This document shows, piece after piece, positions 42,899-52,373 of a stretch of 64,000 nucleotides of DNA (position 1 is its first letter; each line of letters opens with the position of its first letter). A program made the translations under genes and the position numbers. Source of the DNA: an uncultured Sphaerochaeta sp. (GTDB taxonomy: Bacteria; Spirochaetota; Spirochaetia; Sphaerochaetales; Sphaerochaetaceae); assembly GCF_963677075.1 (NCBI RefSeq), contig NZ_OY781873.1, positions 2,381,715 to 2,445,714 of the forward strand, in the 5' to 3' direction. The notes under the pieces are model-generated. The model was not told where the DNA came from. It saw only the letters and a list, made by a program, of their open reading frames with translations, and made no database searches.

Positions 42899-44557
42899 AT
42901 GAAAGATGCCAATGCAAAACCGATGAAAATCATCCGTGTCACCAACAAGAAGAACGGTGTCACCTACCTTTACGAGGACCAGGCCTTCTGGAACAGCGAG
43001 AAGAAGCGCGGCGAGCACAAGCGCAAGTGTATCGGCCGCCTCGGGCCTGACGGAAGCGAGATATACAACGATTTCTACTTGGCCAGGGAGGACGCCGTCA
43101 AGGCCGAGAATCCGCTTGTCTCGAAAACCACCCTGATGGGACAGAACCTCATCCTGGACAAGGTGGTCAAGGACGTCGGCATCAAGGGGGTACTCAAGGA
43201 AGCATTCGGAAGCGATGACGCCGATGCCATCCTCCAGCTTGCAAGGTACAGCGTCTGCGAGGGAAAGGCCCTCAGCAGAGCCGAGGACTGGCTGAATGAC
43301 CGCGGCTTCAACGGCAGGGCCCTTTGCTCGCAGCGCATCAGCGAGCTGCTTGCCTCCCTGTCCGATGACAGGCGCAACACCTTCTTCAAGCTTTGGATCA
43401 ACAAGCAGGCGAAGAAAAAGGCACTGTTGTTCGATATAACCTCGATTTCGTCCTATGGGAAAAACAATACCTATGTGGAACGAGGGTACAACCGGGACCA
43501 CGAGAACCTGAGACAGATCAATCTAGGACTGCTCAGTGCACACTCGTCGAACGTCCCTCTCTGGTATTCGGAGCTGCCCGGAAGCATGGCGGACTCCATC
43601 GTGCTTGCCCATGTGCTGGGCAGCCTGGAAAAGCTCGATGTGAAGGACATCAACCTGGTGGGGGACCGGGGGTTCTACAGCGAGGCGAACCTCAGGAACA
43701 TAGCAGGGAAGGGGCAAAAGTTCACCATCCCCGTACCCTCCAGCCTCAAGTGGCAGAAAGAATTGATCGACAAGGTCAGGGACTCAATCCGGAGACCCGC
43801 CAACATCATCCGCAATCCCGAGGACGACAAGTCCTACATCTATGGCCTCACCGACTACAAGACCGAGTCCTACGGCAGGACCTGGAGGCATGTCTACTTC
43901 GACCCCGTCAGGAAGGAGCAGGACATCGCATCGCTGATGCTCAAGCTGAGAAAGTGTGAGGAGGAGCTTGCAAGCGGGGATACCTTCGAGAAGCACAAGA
44001 ACCTGTACGACACCTACTTCACTGTCAAGGAGACCCCCAAGAGGGGAAGGAAAGTCAGCCTGAACGAACAGGCCGTCAATGCCTACATCAACGGCTACAG
44101 CGGGTTCTGGATCATCCTCACCAATGCGGAGAAAGATGCATCGAAGGCCCTGGGACACTACAACCGCAGGTGTGACATCGAGTTCCACTTCGACGACATG
44201 AAGAACCTGTTGGACTGCAACAGGCTCAATGTCCATGGTGAGAAAACCATGAAAGGGAGGCTGTTCGTCAACTTCATCACCCTCATCCTGCTCAATGAGC
44301 TGAGAGGCAAGGTCTCGGCCATCAAGCCCAGGGACAGGAAGTACTGGGACCTGAAGGACATGCTGAGCAAGGTGGCAACCTATTCCAGAATCCACTTCAC
44401 CGGCACCTACAAGGACCTGTGGACGGTGCCGACCAAGGCACAGAGGCTGGTCTTCGACCTCCTGAAGATAGAGTACCATTGGAAGGGAGAGACAATGAAT
44501 GTCGAGGAGCTCAACAAGGCTATAGATGATGATGAACAGGAAGGCGAGGAGACCTAG
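42899..44557 (+). CDS. IS1634/IS4-type DDE transposase
   Basis: A 552-residue transposase. Landmarks: the N-terminal RVTNKKNGVTYLYEDQAFW region, the first catalytic Asp in ALLFDITSISSYG near 180, the second in LVGDRGFYSEANL near 258, and the Glu region in YNRRCDIEFHFDDMKNLLDC near 425, as in IS4/IS1634 members (Y-x-x-R-x-x-I-E-F). The open frame goes back to a GTG at 42863, but promoter hexamers occupy that stretch and put the start of the message at the ATG at 42899. The gene is intact with no internal stop. Confidence 0.9.
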   Translation: MKDANAKPMKIIRVTNKKNGVTYLYEDQAFWNSEKKRGEHKRKCIGRLGPDGSEIYNDFYLAREDAVKAENPLVSKTTLMGQNLILDKVVKDVGIKGVLKEAFGSDDADAILQLARYSVCEGKALSRAEDWLNDRGFNGRALCSQRISELLASLSDDRRNTFFKLWINKQAKKKALLFDITSISSYGKNNTYVERGYNRDHENLRQINLGLLSAHSSNVPLWYSELPGSMADSIVLAHVLGSLEKLDVKDINLVGDRGFYSEANLRNIAGKGQKFTIPVPSSLKWQKELIDKVRDSIRRPANIIRNPEDDKSYIYGLTDYKTESYGRTWRHVYFDPVRKEQDIASLMLKLRKCEEELASGDTFEKHKNLYDTYFTVKETPKRGRKVSLNEQAVNAYINGYSGFWIILTNAEKDASKALGHYNRRCDIEFHFDDMKNLLDCNRLNVHGEKTMKGRLFVNFITLILLNELRGKVSAIKPRDRKYWDLKDMLSKVATYSRIHFTGTYKDLWTVPTKAQRLVFDLLKIEYHWKGETMNVEELNKAIDDDEQEGEET

Positions 44558-44581
44558 GTATAATTAGGTCGGGAATTTGAG

Positions 44582-44588
44582 CCAGGTT
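44582..44588. repeat. Target-site duplication, right copy
   Basis: CCAGGTT, identical to 42781-42787, directly borders the right inverted repeat of the insertion sequence. Confidence 0.85.
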
Positions 44589-45456
44589 CCCCAGTGGGCC
44601 CCGTAGGACCAGTTGGACCTGTAGGTCCCACCCACCCATCACGAGCAAGTACTTGCCATGCACTGCCATCATAAATATAGGAAACCTTATCTGTGCGGTT
44701 GTAGTATGCCCAGTTCAACTGTGGGCTACTTGGGTGAGCCGTGAGCTCTCCTTTCCAACTGATGGAAACAATTCCTGGGAAGTCTTCACTGACCAGATTC
44801 TTTGCCCCCAGCTGTGTAATCTTCCCAGCTTCAATTTCTATAGTCTCTGACCACTGGTAGGTATCAGTACCACGCATGATAATAATTGCATACTCATCTC
44901 CTGAGGGAACTGATGAGATGGTAAAATCTCCATTATCATTAGTAATCGCCATATAGGACGTACCGGCAATAAAAACAATGAAGCCAATGTTTCCTGTTTC
45001 AGTACCATCAAGAATAATCTTTCCCTGGATATCTCCAACCGCAGTGAGTTGCAAATCTGGGGCGGTCACGGTTCTTCCTTTCACTACCTGCAGGGAAGTA
45101 TGTACAGCTTGCTCTTTTGAATCTTTTGAAGAAGCGTAGAGAGTATACGAGCCTTCCGGAACCAATTCAAAACTAAACTCACCATTGGCATTGGTTTTTG
45201 TTTGAGCTGTTAAAGATCGAGAATCTGCATCAGATGTAACACCATTGATTGCCTTGGAAACATTGCCGGTTATCCCTTTTTCCAGAATTTCCAAGGAAAC
45301 TATGATATCTTCATGTGAATCATTGTTTAAGAATATCGCCTTACCAACAACACGACCTGTAGAGGGCTCATCTATCGCAATTTCACACCCAGCAAGCATC
45401 CATACTACAACGACGATAAAAACAACAAAGAATCTCCCTGCTTTGCAACTTGACAT
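44582..45456 (-). pseudogene. N-terminal part of IS-interrupted mosaic lipoprotein
   Basis: A lipoprotein start: the ATG at 45456 with AGGGG upstream (the frame opens at 45492), then FFVVFIVVVVWMLAGCE with the lipobox LAGC. Next come two carboxypeptidase-regulatory-like beta domains (TKTNANGEFSFELVPEGSYT near residue 90 and TNDNGDFTISSVPSGDEYA near 170), a WKGELTAHPSSPQLNWAYYN unit and a collagen-like GPTGPTGPTGPTGEPG. The reading frame then runs into the insertion sequence and stops at 44554. On removal of the element plus one CCAGGTT copy it continues in frame into 42787-41817. The full gene would code for a surface lipoprotein of roughly 600 residues. Confidence 0.78.
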
Positions 45457-45788
45457 GACAGGCCCCTTTTTATGGTTCATCCAGATTTTCACAAGCGCAT
45501 TTCTTAAAGTGCGGGGGTGTGATGATCATATCCAAGCAGGACTGGCACCGGCACCTAGAAATATTAGAATGTCAAAAATTCCAGAAGTCAACAATTCGAA
45601 AGCCTACAAATGTACAAAAAGGTCGTTAGCAGTACTTGTATTGGTTCAAGATACAAAAACCATCTAGAATCAGAACCAATAAAGCTACAGTATATTTACA
45701 GCTAAACAGCCTTAAAGCCATCTTAAATTAAGTATTGGAAAACGTTATAGGTCTCTTAGATCTTTTCATAGAAGACGGTTCTGCCCAT

Positions 45789-45825
45789 GAAAAAGTCCCA
45801 ACAAGGTAATACCTTATCGGGACTT
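45789..45825 (-). terminator. Terminator of the Cys-rich exported protein gene
   Basis: Read on the minus strand, AAGTCCC (45825-45819) pairs with GGGACTT (45799-45793), with an inner AAGGT/ACCTT stem, and is followed by a T run. It lies 43 bp after the stop of the gene at 45868. The rest of the 45493-45867 gap holds no recognisable gene. Confidence 0.7.
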
Positions 45826-45867
45826 GGAGACTATGCATTCTCCATAGTATGCCTATGAACATCTGGC

Positions 45868-46530
45868 TCAATATGCTGTGGCAACGGTAATCTTTTTCTG
45901 AAGATGGCGTTCGGCCTCAAAAGCATTCCTTCCCGTTATAAAGAAGGGATATGATTCCTCAATGGTACCTGCTTCATTGAAATATGAAAGGGTACCAACC
46001 AATACTGATTGATTTTCCTTGCAGCTGTAGCAGAGTGCATACACCTGATTTATGCTGTCTTTACATCCCGACTCCGGTGTACAGGAGAGACGATAGCAGA
46101 TGTCATTGTCTCCTGCATCACATACATAGTCTACGGTATCCATGGACAGTATTTGTTCCTGCCCATCCATGGTCACCTTGATGGTACCATCTGTTGAATA
46201 CACATAGGGTGATTCCCTTTCCATCTGGTTTAAGGCTATCACCATCTCGCCCAAGGCATCATGCTGATCCTTATAGAGGAAAGCCTCCCCTACCTTATTA
46301 GGTAGCATGTTGTCATCCGGTGCATATACATAGCCATGCTTGGCTTCATACTGAGAAAAAAATCCATCTGGAAGAGAAACAGCAACATCTTCCTCAGGGA
46401 GCGCGGAGGGGGCCCCGCACAAACAGGCAACTGCCTGCTCTGAGTTTAGCACTGCCCCAGAAACGAAGCACAATGAAGAGACCAGCAAGAAAATTGTAAG
46501 AAATACCTTGTAGTTTCTTGGTTTGTTCAT
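45868..46530 (-). CDS. Exported Cys-rich protein, unknown
   Basis: A 220-residue protein with a signal peptide (residues 1-25, FLTIFLLVSSLCFVSGAV). The mature part is acidic and contains a Cys pair in VACLCGAP just after the signal peptide, and a Cys cluster in VDYVCDAGDNDICYRLSCTP, followed by SGCKDSIN and LCYSCKEN. The paired cysteines suggest disulfides or a metal site outside the cytoplasm. No family is recognised. It lies 110 bp downstream of the SARP-like regulator gene on the same strand, with its own ribosome binding site (GGAGG before the ATG), so it may be a target. Confidence 0.6.
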   Translation of the reverse strand: MNKPRNYKVFLTIFLLVSSLCFVSGAVLNSEQAVACLCGAPSALPEEDVAVSLPDGFFSQYEAKHGYVYAPDDNMLPNKVGEAFLYKDQHDALGEMVIALNQMERESPYVYSTDGTIKVTMDGQEQILSMDTVDYVCDAGDNDICYRLSCTPESGCKDSINQVYALCYSCKENQSVLVGTLSYFNEAGTIEESYPFFITGRNAFEAERHLQKKITVATAY

Positions 46531-46640
46531 ACTCGAACCTCCTGATCCATACTGTAGATATATGCATCTTACAGACCAGGCATCTCAGAGATGCTACAGA
46601 TACCGTTACAGGAAACGTTACAATTACAAATTTACAAGAA

Positions 46641-48812
46641 CTATCTTGGTTTTTTAACAATCTTCTCCATTCGAGCATGATTGTTCAATGGAAAGAACAG
46701 TGGATTCACTGCCAAGAAAAAAAGACCAGGGTCATGGGCTTCTACCGCAATTTCTACCCAATCCAGTGCTGAATCATACTCTCCTAAACCGATAAAGATC
46801 TGGGCGATTGGTATGTAAGGATATACGGTACCCGACTTATTCTGTTGTAACTGCTCAATAATGGCAAAGGCTTCGCTAGTTCTCCCTTTTTTTGCAAGAC
46901 TGTATCCCATTCCAACAAGCAATGCATGATTCCATGAGAGGGGCATCTCCTTAGTAGGGTCTATATCCTCAAAGCATCTCATGGCAGCATCAATATTCCC
47001 GCGGATCAAATGAATATGCGCATGCAATATTTGATCCAGTGGAGGATCGGGATAGAGAAGGAAGTGTTGTCGTACCACATCTTCAGCCATCTGGAATTCG
47101 TGGAAAACAAGATGCAACCAGAAACGGATCTTGAAATTATGATGATTTACAGGATCCAAGGCATTGACGTATTCAGACAATCTGCGGGCTTCCTCATAGC
47201 GGCCGGTCATAATGCAGAGTTCCGCATAATCTCGCAGCGTTCTGGTATTGTTCGGCCTAAGCTGTAAAGACTTTTGAAAGAGCTCCTCTGCCCTATCGAA
47301 ATTCCAATCTTTCTGCACTGCAATGGTTCCAAGGATGGTTAACGCTGTTGGTTCCTCTTCATCAATTTCAAGTGCTTTTCTCGCCACTTTCTCGGCTTCC
47401 TGTAACTTGTCTGTACGGTTAGGGAAACAAATCCCTTTATCACTGTAGGCTAACAATGCTGAGCCAATCCCTGCCCATGCTTCCGCATCAGAAGGATCTA
47501 TTCGTACAGCCTCCCTAAATAATGCAACGGCTTTCAGGCAGACTCCTTCCTCATCAATCCTCAAGAGGTGTTTTGCCTGCAGCTTTAACTTGCTGCTGAA
47601 CATAGAGACATGAACATTGCTTTGTTGTTGGACTACTTTTCCCGCTTTTGGTGTTTCGATTGTAGCGTTTGGGGAAAAATGCATATTGATGGCATCTCCG
47701 ATATATCGGGCAGCAACAGCCGGGTTATCTGTATGTGGAGAGAGGGTTATGGTCTTTATTGCAGTTACCTCATCCGGTTTTGTCTGCAAGAGCCTTGCCT
47801 CAATCATCAGGGAGGTCTCATCTCCACGACAGAATCCTTCAATAATGTAATCGGCCTGAAGCTCTGCGGCTATGAGTGACAACCGCTTACCAGAATCCTT
47901 ATAGGCCAAGGTTGAGGTTCTGGAGATGATTCTCAGATGTGGCACCACTGCAAAGTAGTCTTCCAATGCCTCCATCACCATATTGAGAAAAAGCAGCACC
48001 TCATGATTCTCTATATCAATTCTGTATAAGGGAAGTATTGCCAGTCTTGGAGCATGGGTATTATCCATGATGGATATACCGTCTTTTCGAATTTCTCCAT
48101 TTTTAATTCGTTGCACAAGGGCTCGTGTTTCATCTTCAACTTCGGACTCGAACTCATCCCACATGATAGTTCTGCAGGTATCGTACTGCTGCAATGCAAG
48201 TTTCCTCTCTCCCCTTAATGCGTGTATGTAGATTACAGCCCTATGACCTTCCTCGTCGAAGGTATCGAGATGCAAATATTTTCGGGCATGATTCAATGCA
48301 GAGAGGTAATCACCCTGTTTGATCTCGGCTTCATACAACGAGCGTAGCAGTTGCTTATACTCGTAAAACACATTCTGTTCTTCCTGTATTTGCCACGCAG
48401 AGAATCCTGGGGATGAGCTGATAGTGAATCCCTTCAGGAACCCACCCTTCCAAAGTCCGACAGCTTTACGCATGGCTGGTAGGTCTGGCCCACTCTCCAG
48501 GATGCTTCTAAATGCAAGGAGGTCACAACTGATATGAGTAGTATCGAGGTACAAAACATCCCCGTCAGAGAGCAAGAAAGCCCCCTGTAAGCATGTATGT
48601 ATTTCAGACAGGATTGTACGCAAAGACCCCATCGCTCGGGAAGCATTGCTATCTGGCCAGAACAAATCAGCCAGCTCTTCCCTCGTAGCTCTTCTTTCAG
48701 TACACACAAGATAGCCCAAAAGAGCTTTTGATCTTCTCCGAGCGAAGGATATCTTCCGAGAGTCTACGCTGAACCTGGGTGAACCAAGAAGTTCTACGTA
48801 CAGAGTACTCAT
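46641..48812 (-). CDS. SARP-type regulator with BTAD, FlgO/TolB-like middle and TPR domains
   Basis: A 723-residue transcription factor. It begins with a winged-helix OmpR/PhoB-type DNA-binding domain (LLGSPRFSVDSRKISFARRR, ALLGYLVCTERRATREELAD) and a bacterial transcriptional activator domain (YLDTTHISCDLLAFRSIL, then FLKGF, LYEAEIKQGDYLSALNHARK). A region with LAILPLYRIDIENHEVLLFL and ADYIIEGFCRGDETSLMIEA follows, like the TolB/FlgO-type domain of adenylate-cyclase regulators. The last 300 residues carry several TPR units. AAGGA supports the ATG at 48812. SARP regulators are best known in actinomycetes; this architecture also occurs elsewhere. Targets are unknown. Confidence 0.85.
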   Translation of the reverse strand: MSTLYVELLGSPRFSVDSRKISFARRRSKALLGYLVCTERRATREELADLFWPDSNASRAMGSLRTILSEIHTCLQGAFLLSDGDVLYLDTTHISCDLLAFRSILESGPDLPAMRKAVGLWKGGFLKGFTISSSPGFSAWQIQEEQNVFYEYKQLLRSLYEAEIKQGDYLSALNHARKYLHLDTFDEEGHRAVIYIHALRGERKLALQQYDTCRTIMWDEFESEVEDETRALVQRIKNGEIRKDGISIMDNTHAPRLAILPLYRIDIENHEVLLFLNMVMEALEDYFAVVPHLRIISRTSTLAYKDSGKRLSLIAAELQADYIIEGFCRGDETSLMIEARLLQTKPDEVTAIKTITLSPHTDNPAVAARYIGDAINMHFSPNATIETPKAGKVVQQQSNVHVSMFSSKLKLQAKHLLRIDEEGVCLKAVALFREAVRIDPSDAEAWAGIGSALLAYSDKGICFPNRTDKLQEAEKVARKALEIDEEEPTALTILGTIAVQKDWNFDRAEELFQKSLQLRPNNTRTLRDYAELCIMTGRYEEARRLSEYVNALDPVNHHNFKIRFWLHLVFHEFQMAEDVVRQHFLLYPDPPLDQILHAHIHLIRGNIDAAMRCFEDIDPTKEMPLSWNHALLVGMGYSLAKKGRTSEAFAIIEQLQQNKSGTVYPYIPIAQIFIGLGEYDSALDWVEIAVEAHDPGLFFLAVNPLFFPLNNHARMEKIVKKPR

Positions 48813-48918
48813 CTGATAATCCTTACCAATCCGTCTTGACTTCAGCATACACCCGAATTGGTGTCTTATCTAGGGTTGCATTATATGGTAAAGACTGAGT
48901 TATCTTGAGGGGTGTAAA

Positions 48919-49056
48919 TTAGCCTTCCAGCTTAATGAGATGGTTTTTTGTAAATTCGTTGGTATCCGCCTCAAGATGATTTGCGAGATTCTCTATCGCT
49001 GATTCCATTGAGTGCAATGCTCTATCTGAAACAGGATTGATCAGTCCAAGAAGTGG
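48919..49056 (-). pseudogene. C-terminal remnant of a PhoU-like/Na-Pi cotransporter type protein
   Basis: A minus-strand frame with no start codon, bordered upstream by a TAG and ending in TAA at 48919, reads LINPVSDRALHSMESAIENL and then ANHLEADTNEFTKNHLIKLE. A helical charged stretch ending in NHL-KLE is typical of the PhoU-like tail of Na/Pi cotransporter proteins. With only 45 codons and no start, it looks like the end of a deleted gene. It lies in an 880-bp gap (48813-49693) that otherwise holds the Lys-rich small ORF and the PDH promoter. The identification is tentative. Confidence 0.35.
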
Positions 49057-49212
49057 CTATAAGATTCTTCAAAACATACACGGCTTAGTCAACGGTAGCC
49101 TTTAGTATTGATACAAGACAGTATTTCCAGAAATCCTTACCCCGGTGATTGCTCTTCACCCATACTATGACTATGATTCAGACGATTTCGTACAAAGTTG
49201 GGGGTAAAAGAT

Positions 49213-49314
49213 ATGGCAAAATCACATGATGCAAAGAAAACAGAGAAGAAAAAACCGCTAAAGACTGCAAAAGAGAAAAAGCAGGAGAAGATGGAGAAGA
49301 AGAAAGCTAAATAA
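49213..49314 (+). CDS. Small lysine-rich protein
   Basis: An ATG at 49213 starts a 33-residue reading frame made almost entirely of Lys, Glu and Ala (MAKSHDAKKTEKKKPLKTAK and on). GGGG at 49201-49204 may serve as a weak ribosome binding site. The product would be strongly basic and unstructured. Very similar short Lys-rich proteins are annotated as hypothetical in many bacteria; I cannot give a function. The frame is missed by ordinary length cut-offs. Confidence 0.55.
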   Translation: MAKSHDAKKTEKKKPLKTAKEKKQEKMEKKKAK

Positions 49315-49591
49315 TTTTCGGTAGCCCTTTTCCATCTTTTATGCTCTTCCGTGCAAACCATATCAATCCTCTATTGATCCAGATATGCTTCAGTTCGTGT
49401 ACTCAAGGTGGTACAACTATTCATAAAATTTTTATCAGCACTTCGCTTCTGGAGTAGGTATCTTTTTTATCATTACTCCTATTTGATTGCAAAAAACTCT
49501 ATTTTATACTACATATCTACAAATCTATAGTATGCCTACACTTTCCTTACCCCAGAATTTTCTCTTTTCCTGTATCTCATGCATTCTCAGG

Positions 49592-49620
49592 TTGAATTTC
49601 TACTATTCCGGTAGTATATT
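49592..49620 (+). promoter_or_regulatory. Promoter of the pyruvate dehydrogenase operon
   Basis: TTGAAT at 49592-49597, a 17-bp spacer and TATATT at 49615-49620. The leader to the ATG at 49694 is about 67 bases. No terminator-like attenuator is seen in it. Confidence 0.6.
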
Positions 49621-49693
49621 TTAAAGACATACAGACGTTATTTTTTATTTGAAGAATATTGTAAGTACGTACACTCACTATCGGAGGAAAAGT

Positions 49694-52360
49694 ATGAGTA
49701 AAAAGATTTTTCATGATCCAGACCCTGCAGAGACGAAAGATTGGCTGGAGTCGCTAGAGGGTGTCATAGAGCATGAAGGCGATCAGAAAACTGATTATTT
49801 GCTTTCAGAACTTACCCAAGTTGCACGTAACAAAGGTGTTACCACATCCCCTGGGGTTATTAGCCCCTATATCAATACAACAAACCTAGACAGCAATGCG
49901 GTCATTCCACCGGAAGAATCGCTTATTGCACGAAATGTATCAGCATTTGTTCGATGGAATGCCATGGTAATGGTAGCCAAAGCAAATGAAGATGGAAAAG
50001 GATTGGGCGGGCATATCGCCAGCTACTCATCCTCTTCAGCAATGTATGAAGTAGGCTTCAATTGGTTCTTCAAGGGACCAGAGTCCGAACACGGCGCTGA
50101 TATGATCTACTTCCAAGGTCACTCCTCTCCTGGTATGTATGCCCGGGCCTATATAGAAGGACGACTGAGCGAAGAACAACTGGAACATTTCAGACAGGAG
50201 ACAGAGGGCAAGGGACTCTCTTCCTATCCACACCCCTACCTGATGCCGGAATTCTGGCAGTTCCCAACCGTTTCGATGGGCCTTGGTCCTTCGATGGCTA
50301 TCTATCAGGCACGATTCATGAAGTATATGGAAGACAGGGGCTTGAAGAACAGTGGAGACAGGAAGGTCTGGGTCTTTATGGGAGACGGAGAGTCTGATGA
50401 GCCAGAATCGCTTTCAGCGCTCTCGCTTGCTTCCAGGGAGAAGCTCGATAACCTTATCTTTGTGGTTAACTGCAACCTGCAACGTCTCGATGGACCGGTT
50501 CGTGGTAATGGAAAGATAATACAGGAACTTGAAGGAAAGTTCAGAGGTGCTGGGTGGAATGTCATCAAGGTTATCTGGGGAACTGAATGGGACTCAATCC
50601 TTGAGAAGGATACCAAGGGTATTCTCCTGCAGAAACTGGCAACCATGGTTGATGGTGAGTTCCAGACCCTGCAAGCTAGAGGCCCAGCATATCTGAGAGA
50701 AAAACTCTTCTCTGGAGATGAGTACCTTGAATCGCTTGTTGAAGGGATGACGGATAAGGATCTCTGGCAGTTAAGCCGTGGCGGCCATGACCCCAGGAAG
50801 ATCTACCAGGCATTCCATGCAGCAACAAACCACAAAGGAGCCCCCACGGTCATTCTGTTCAAGACCATCAAGGGCTTTGGTATGGGCAGCGGAGAGGGTG
50901 CTATGGGTGCTCATAACCTGAAACACATGGAAGAGAGCGATCTTCTCGCCTTCAGGGACCATTTCCATGTACCCATTGATGATGAACAGGCAAAGAGTAT
51001 GGTGTTTATCAAACCGGATCCTGAGAGCAAAGAAGGTAAATTCCTTGCTAGGCGACGTGAGATAATGGGAGGACCTGTTCCCTACCGCCATAAGGATGGC
51101 GAAAAACTGACGGTCCCCACAACCAAGAGCTTTGAGGATATGTATGCCTCCACTGGAGAGAGAGAACTTTCCACTACCATGGCATTTGTCCGCCTGCTTA
51201 CCAAGCTGGTTAAGGACAAGAACATCGGGGAGAGGATTGTCCCCATTGTCTCTGATGAAGCACGCACCTTCGGCATGGAGGGCCTCTTCAGACAAATTGG
51301 TATTTATGCACCGGATGGCCAGCTCTATGAACCAGTGGATAAGGAGTCATTCCTGTGGTATCGCGAAGATAAGAAAGGACAGATTCTCGAAGAAGGAATC
51401 TCTGAGGCCGGAGCGATGTCCTCATGGATAGCAGCAGCCACAAGTTATGCAAACCACCAGGTCTCGATGATTCCCTTCTTTATTTTCTATTCCATTTTCG
51501 GTTTCCAACGAGTCGGTGACTTCATCTATGCCGCAGGAGACAGTCGTGCAAAGGGCTTCCTGATGGGAGCTACTGCAGGGAGAACCACCCTGAACGGGGA
51601 AGGATTGCAACATGAGGACGGGCATGGATTGCTCTTGGCTTCCACCCACCCCACATGTCAGGCCTATGACCCGACTTTCTCCTATGAGCTTGCTGTGATC
51701 ATCCAGGATGGAATGAAGCGAATGTATGAGGATGATGAGAACATCTTCTACTACATTACGCTGATGAATGAGAACTATACTCATCCAGAGATGCCCAAGG
51801 GTGCTGAGGAAGGGATCAAGAAGGGTGCCTATCTCTTCAAGAAAGCAAAGAAGAACAAGAATCCTGTCGTACAGTTGATGGGAAGCGGAACAATACTACG
51901 AGAAGTCATTGAAGCGGCTGAGCTCCTGTCGGAGGACTTTGGAGTGGAATCGGACATTTGGAGTATTCTCGGGGTCAATGAATTGCACCGTGACGGTGTC
52001 GAGGCTGAACGATACAACCTCACCCACCCCGAAGGAAAGGCAAAGGTTCCGTATCTGACCAAGGTCATGGAAGGACACGATGGTCCAGTGGTGATAAGCA
52101 CCGACTATCTCAGGGCATATCCTGAGCAGATCAGGAGGCTTATTCCCAATTCCAAGGTCACTATCCTCGGCACAGATGGATTTGGCAGATCCGATTTTAG
52201 ACATGCACTGAGGACCTTCTTTGAGGTTGACAGGTACTACATCGCTGTTGCAGCGCTGAAAGGTCTTGCCGATGAAGGTACCATTCCTGCCAAGAAAGTG
52301 AGCGAAGCGATCAAGAAGTATGCTATCGATGTCGACAAGCCCAATCCATTACTGAGTTAA
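49694..52360 (+). CDS. aceE: Pyruvate dehydrogenase E1, homodimeric type
   Basis: An 888-residue thiamine-diphosphate enzyme that decarboxylates pyruvate and acetylates the lipoyl group of E2. Length and sequence match homodimeric AceE. Seen: [20 protein letters not shown] near residue 115, [19 protein letters not shown] near 140, the ThDP-binding [10 protein letters not shown] near 230 with the following [12 protein letters not shown], and [12 protein letters not shown] near 770 in the third domain. GGAGG at 49683-49687 is well placed before the ATG at 49694; the ORF opens at 49649 but the extra codons are not AceE-like. It is the first gene of the aceE-aceF-lpd operon. Confidence 0.95.
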   Translation: MSKKIFHDPDPAETKDWLESLEGVIEHEGDQKTDYLLSELTQVARNKGVTTSPGVISPYINTTNLDSNAVIPPEESLIARNVSAFVRWNAMVMVAKANEDGKGLGGHIASYSSSSAMYEVGFNWFFKGPESEHGADMIYFQGHSSPGMYARAYIEGRLSEEQLEHFRQETEGKGLSSYPHPYLMPEFWQFPTVSMGLGPSMAIYQARFMKYMEDRGLKNSGDRKVWVFMGDGESDEPESLSALSLASREKLDNLIFVVNCNLQRLDGPVRGNGKIIQELEGKFRGAGWNVIKVIWGTEWDSILEKDTKGILLQKLATMVDGEFQTLQARGPAYLREKLFSGDEYLESLVEGMTDKDLWQLSRGGHDPRKIYQAFHAATNHKGAPTVILFKTIKGFGMGSGEGAMGAHNLKHMEESDLLAFRDHFHVPIDDEQAKSMVFIKPDPESKEGKFLARRREIMGGPVPYRHKDGEKLTVPTTKSFEDMYASTGERELSTTMAFVRLLTKLVKDKNIGERIVPIVSDEARTFGMEGLFRQIGIYAPDGQLYEPVDKESFLWYREDKKGQILEEGISEAGAMSSWIAAATSYANHQVSMIPFFIFYSIFGFQRVGDFIYAAGDSRAKGFLMGATAGRTTLNGEGLQHEDGHGLLLASTHPTCQAYDPTFSYELAVIIQDGMKRMYEDDENIFYYITLMNENYTHPEMPKGAEEGIKKGAYLFKKAKKNKNPVVQLMGSGTILREVIEAAELLSEDFGVESDIWSILGVNELHRDGVEAERYNLTHPEGKAKVPYLTKVMEGHDGPVVISTDYLRAYPEQIRRLIPNSKVTILGTDGFGRSDFRHALRTFFEVDRYYIAVAALKGLADEGTIPAKKVSEAIKKYAIDVDKPNPLLS

Positions 52361-52373
52361 GGAGAGATACAGT

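Larger units (their letters stand above)
42788..44581 (+). mobile_element. IS1634/IS4-type insertion sequence, complete
   Basis: A 1794-bp element with 12-bp terminal inverted repeats (CTCAAATTCCCG at 42788-42799 and CGGGAATTTGAG at 44570-44581). It is flanked by a 7-bp direct repeat CCAGGTT (42781-42787 and 44582-44588), the target duplication. It carries one transposase gene with its own promoter-like hexamers. Its higher G+C and codon choice differ from the AT-richer flanks. It is inserted in the minus-strand lipoprotein gene, in the opposite orientation. Confidence 0.9.

Noticed and set aside
42875..44479. Long minus-strand and shifted frames inside the IS1634/IS4 transposase gene
   Set aside because: They are shadows caused by the higher G+C of the element; the plus-strand transposase accounts for the coding pattern.
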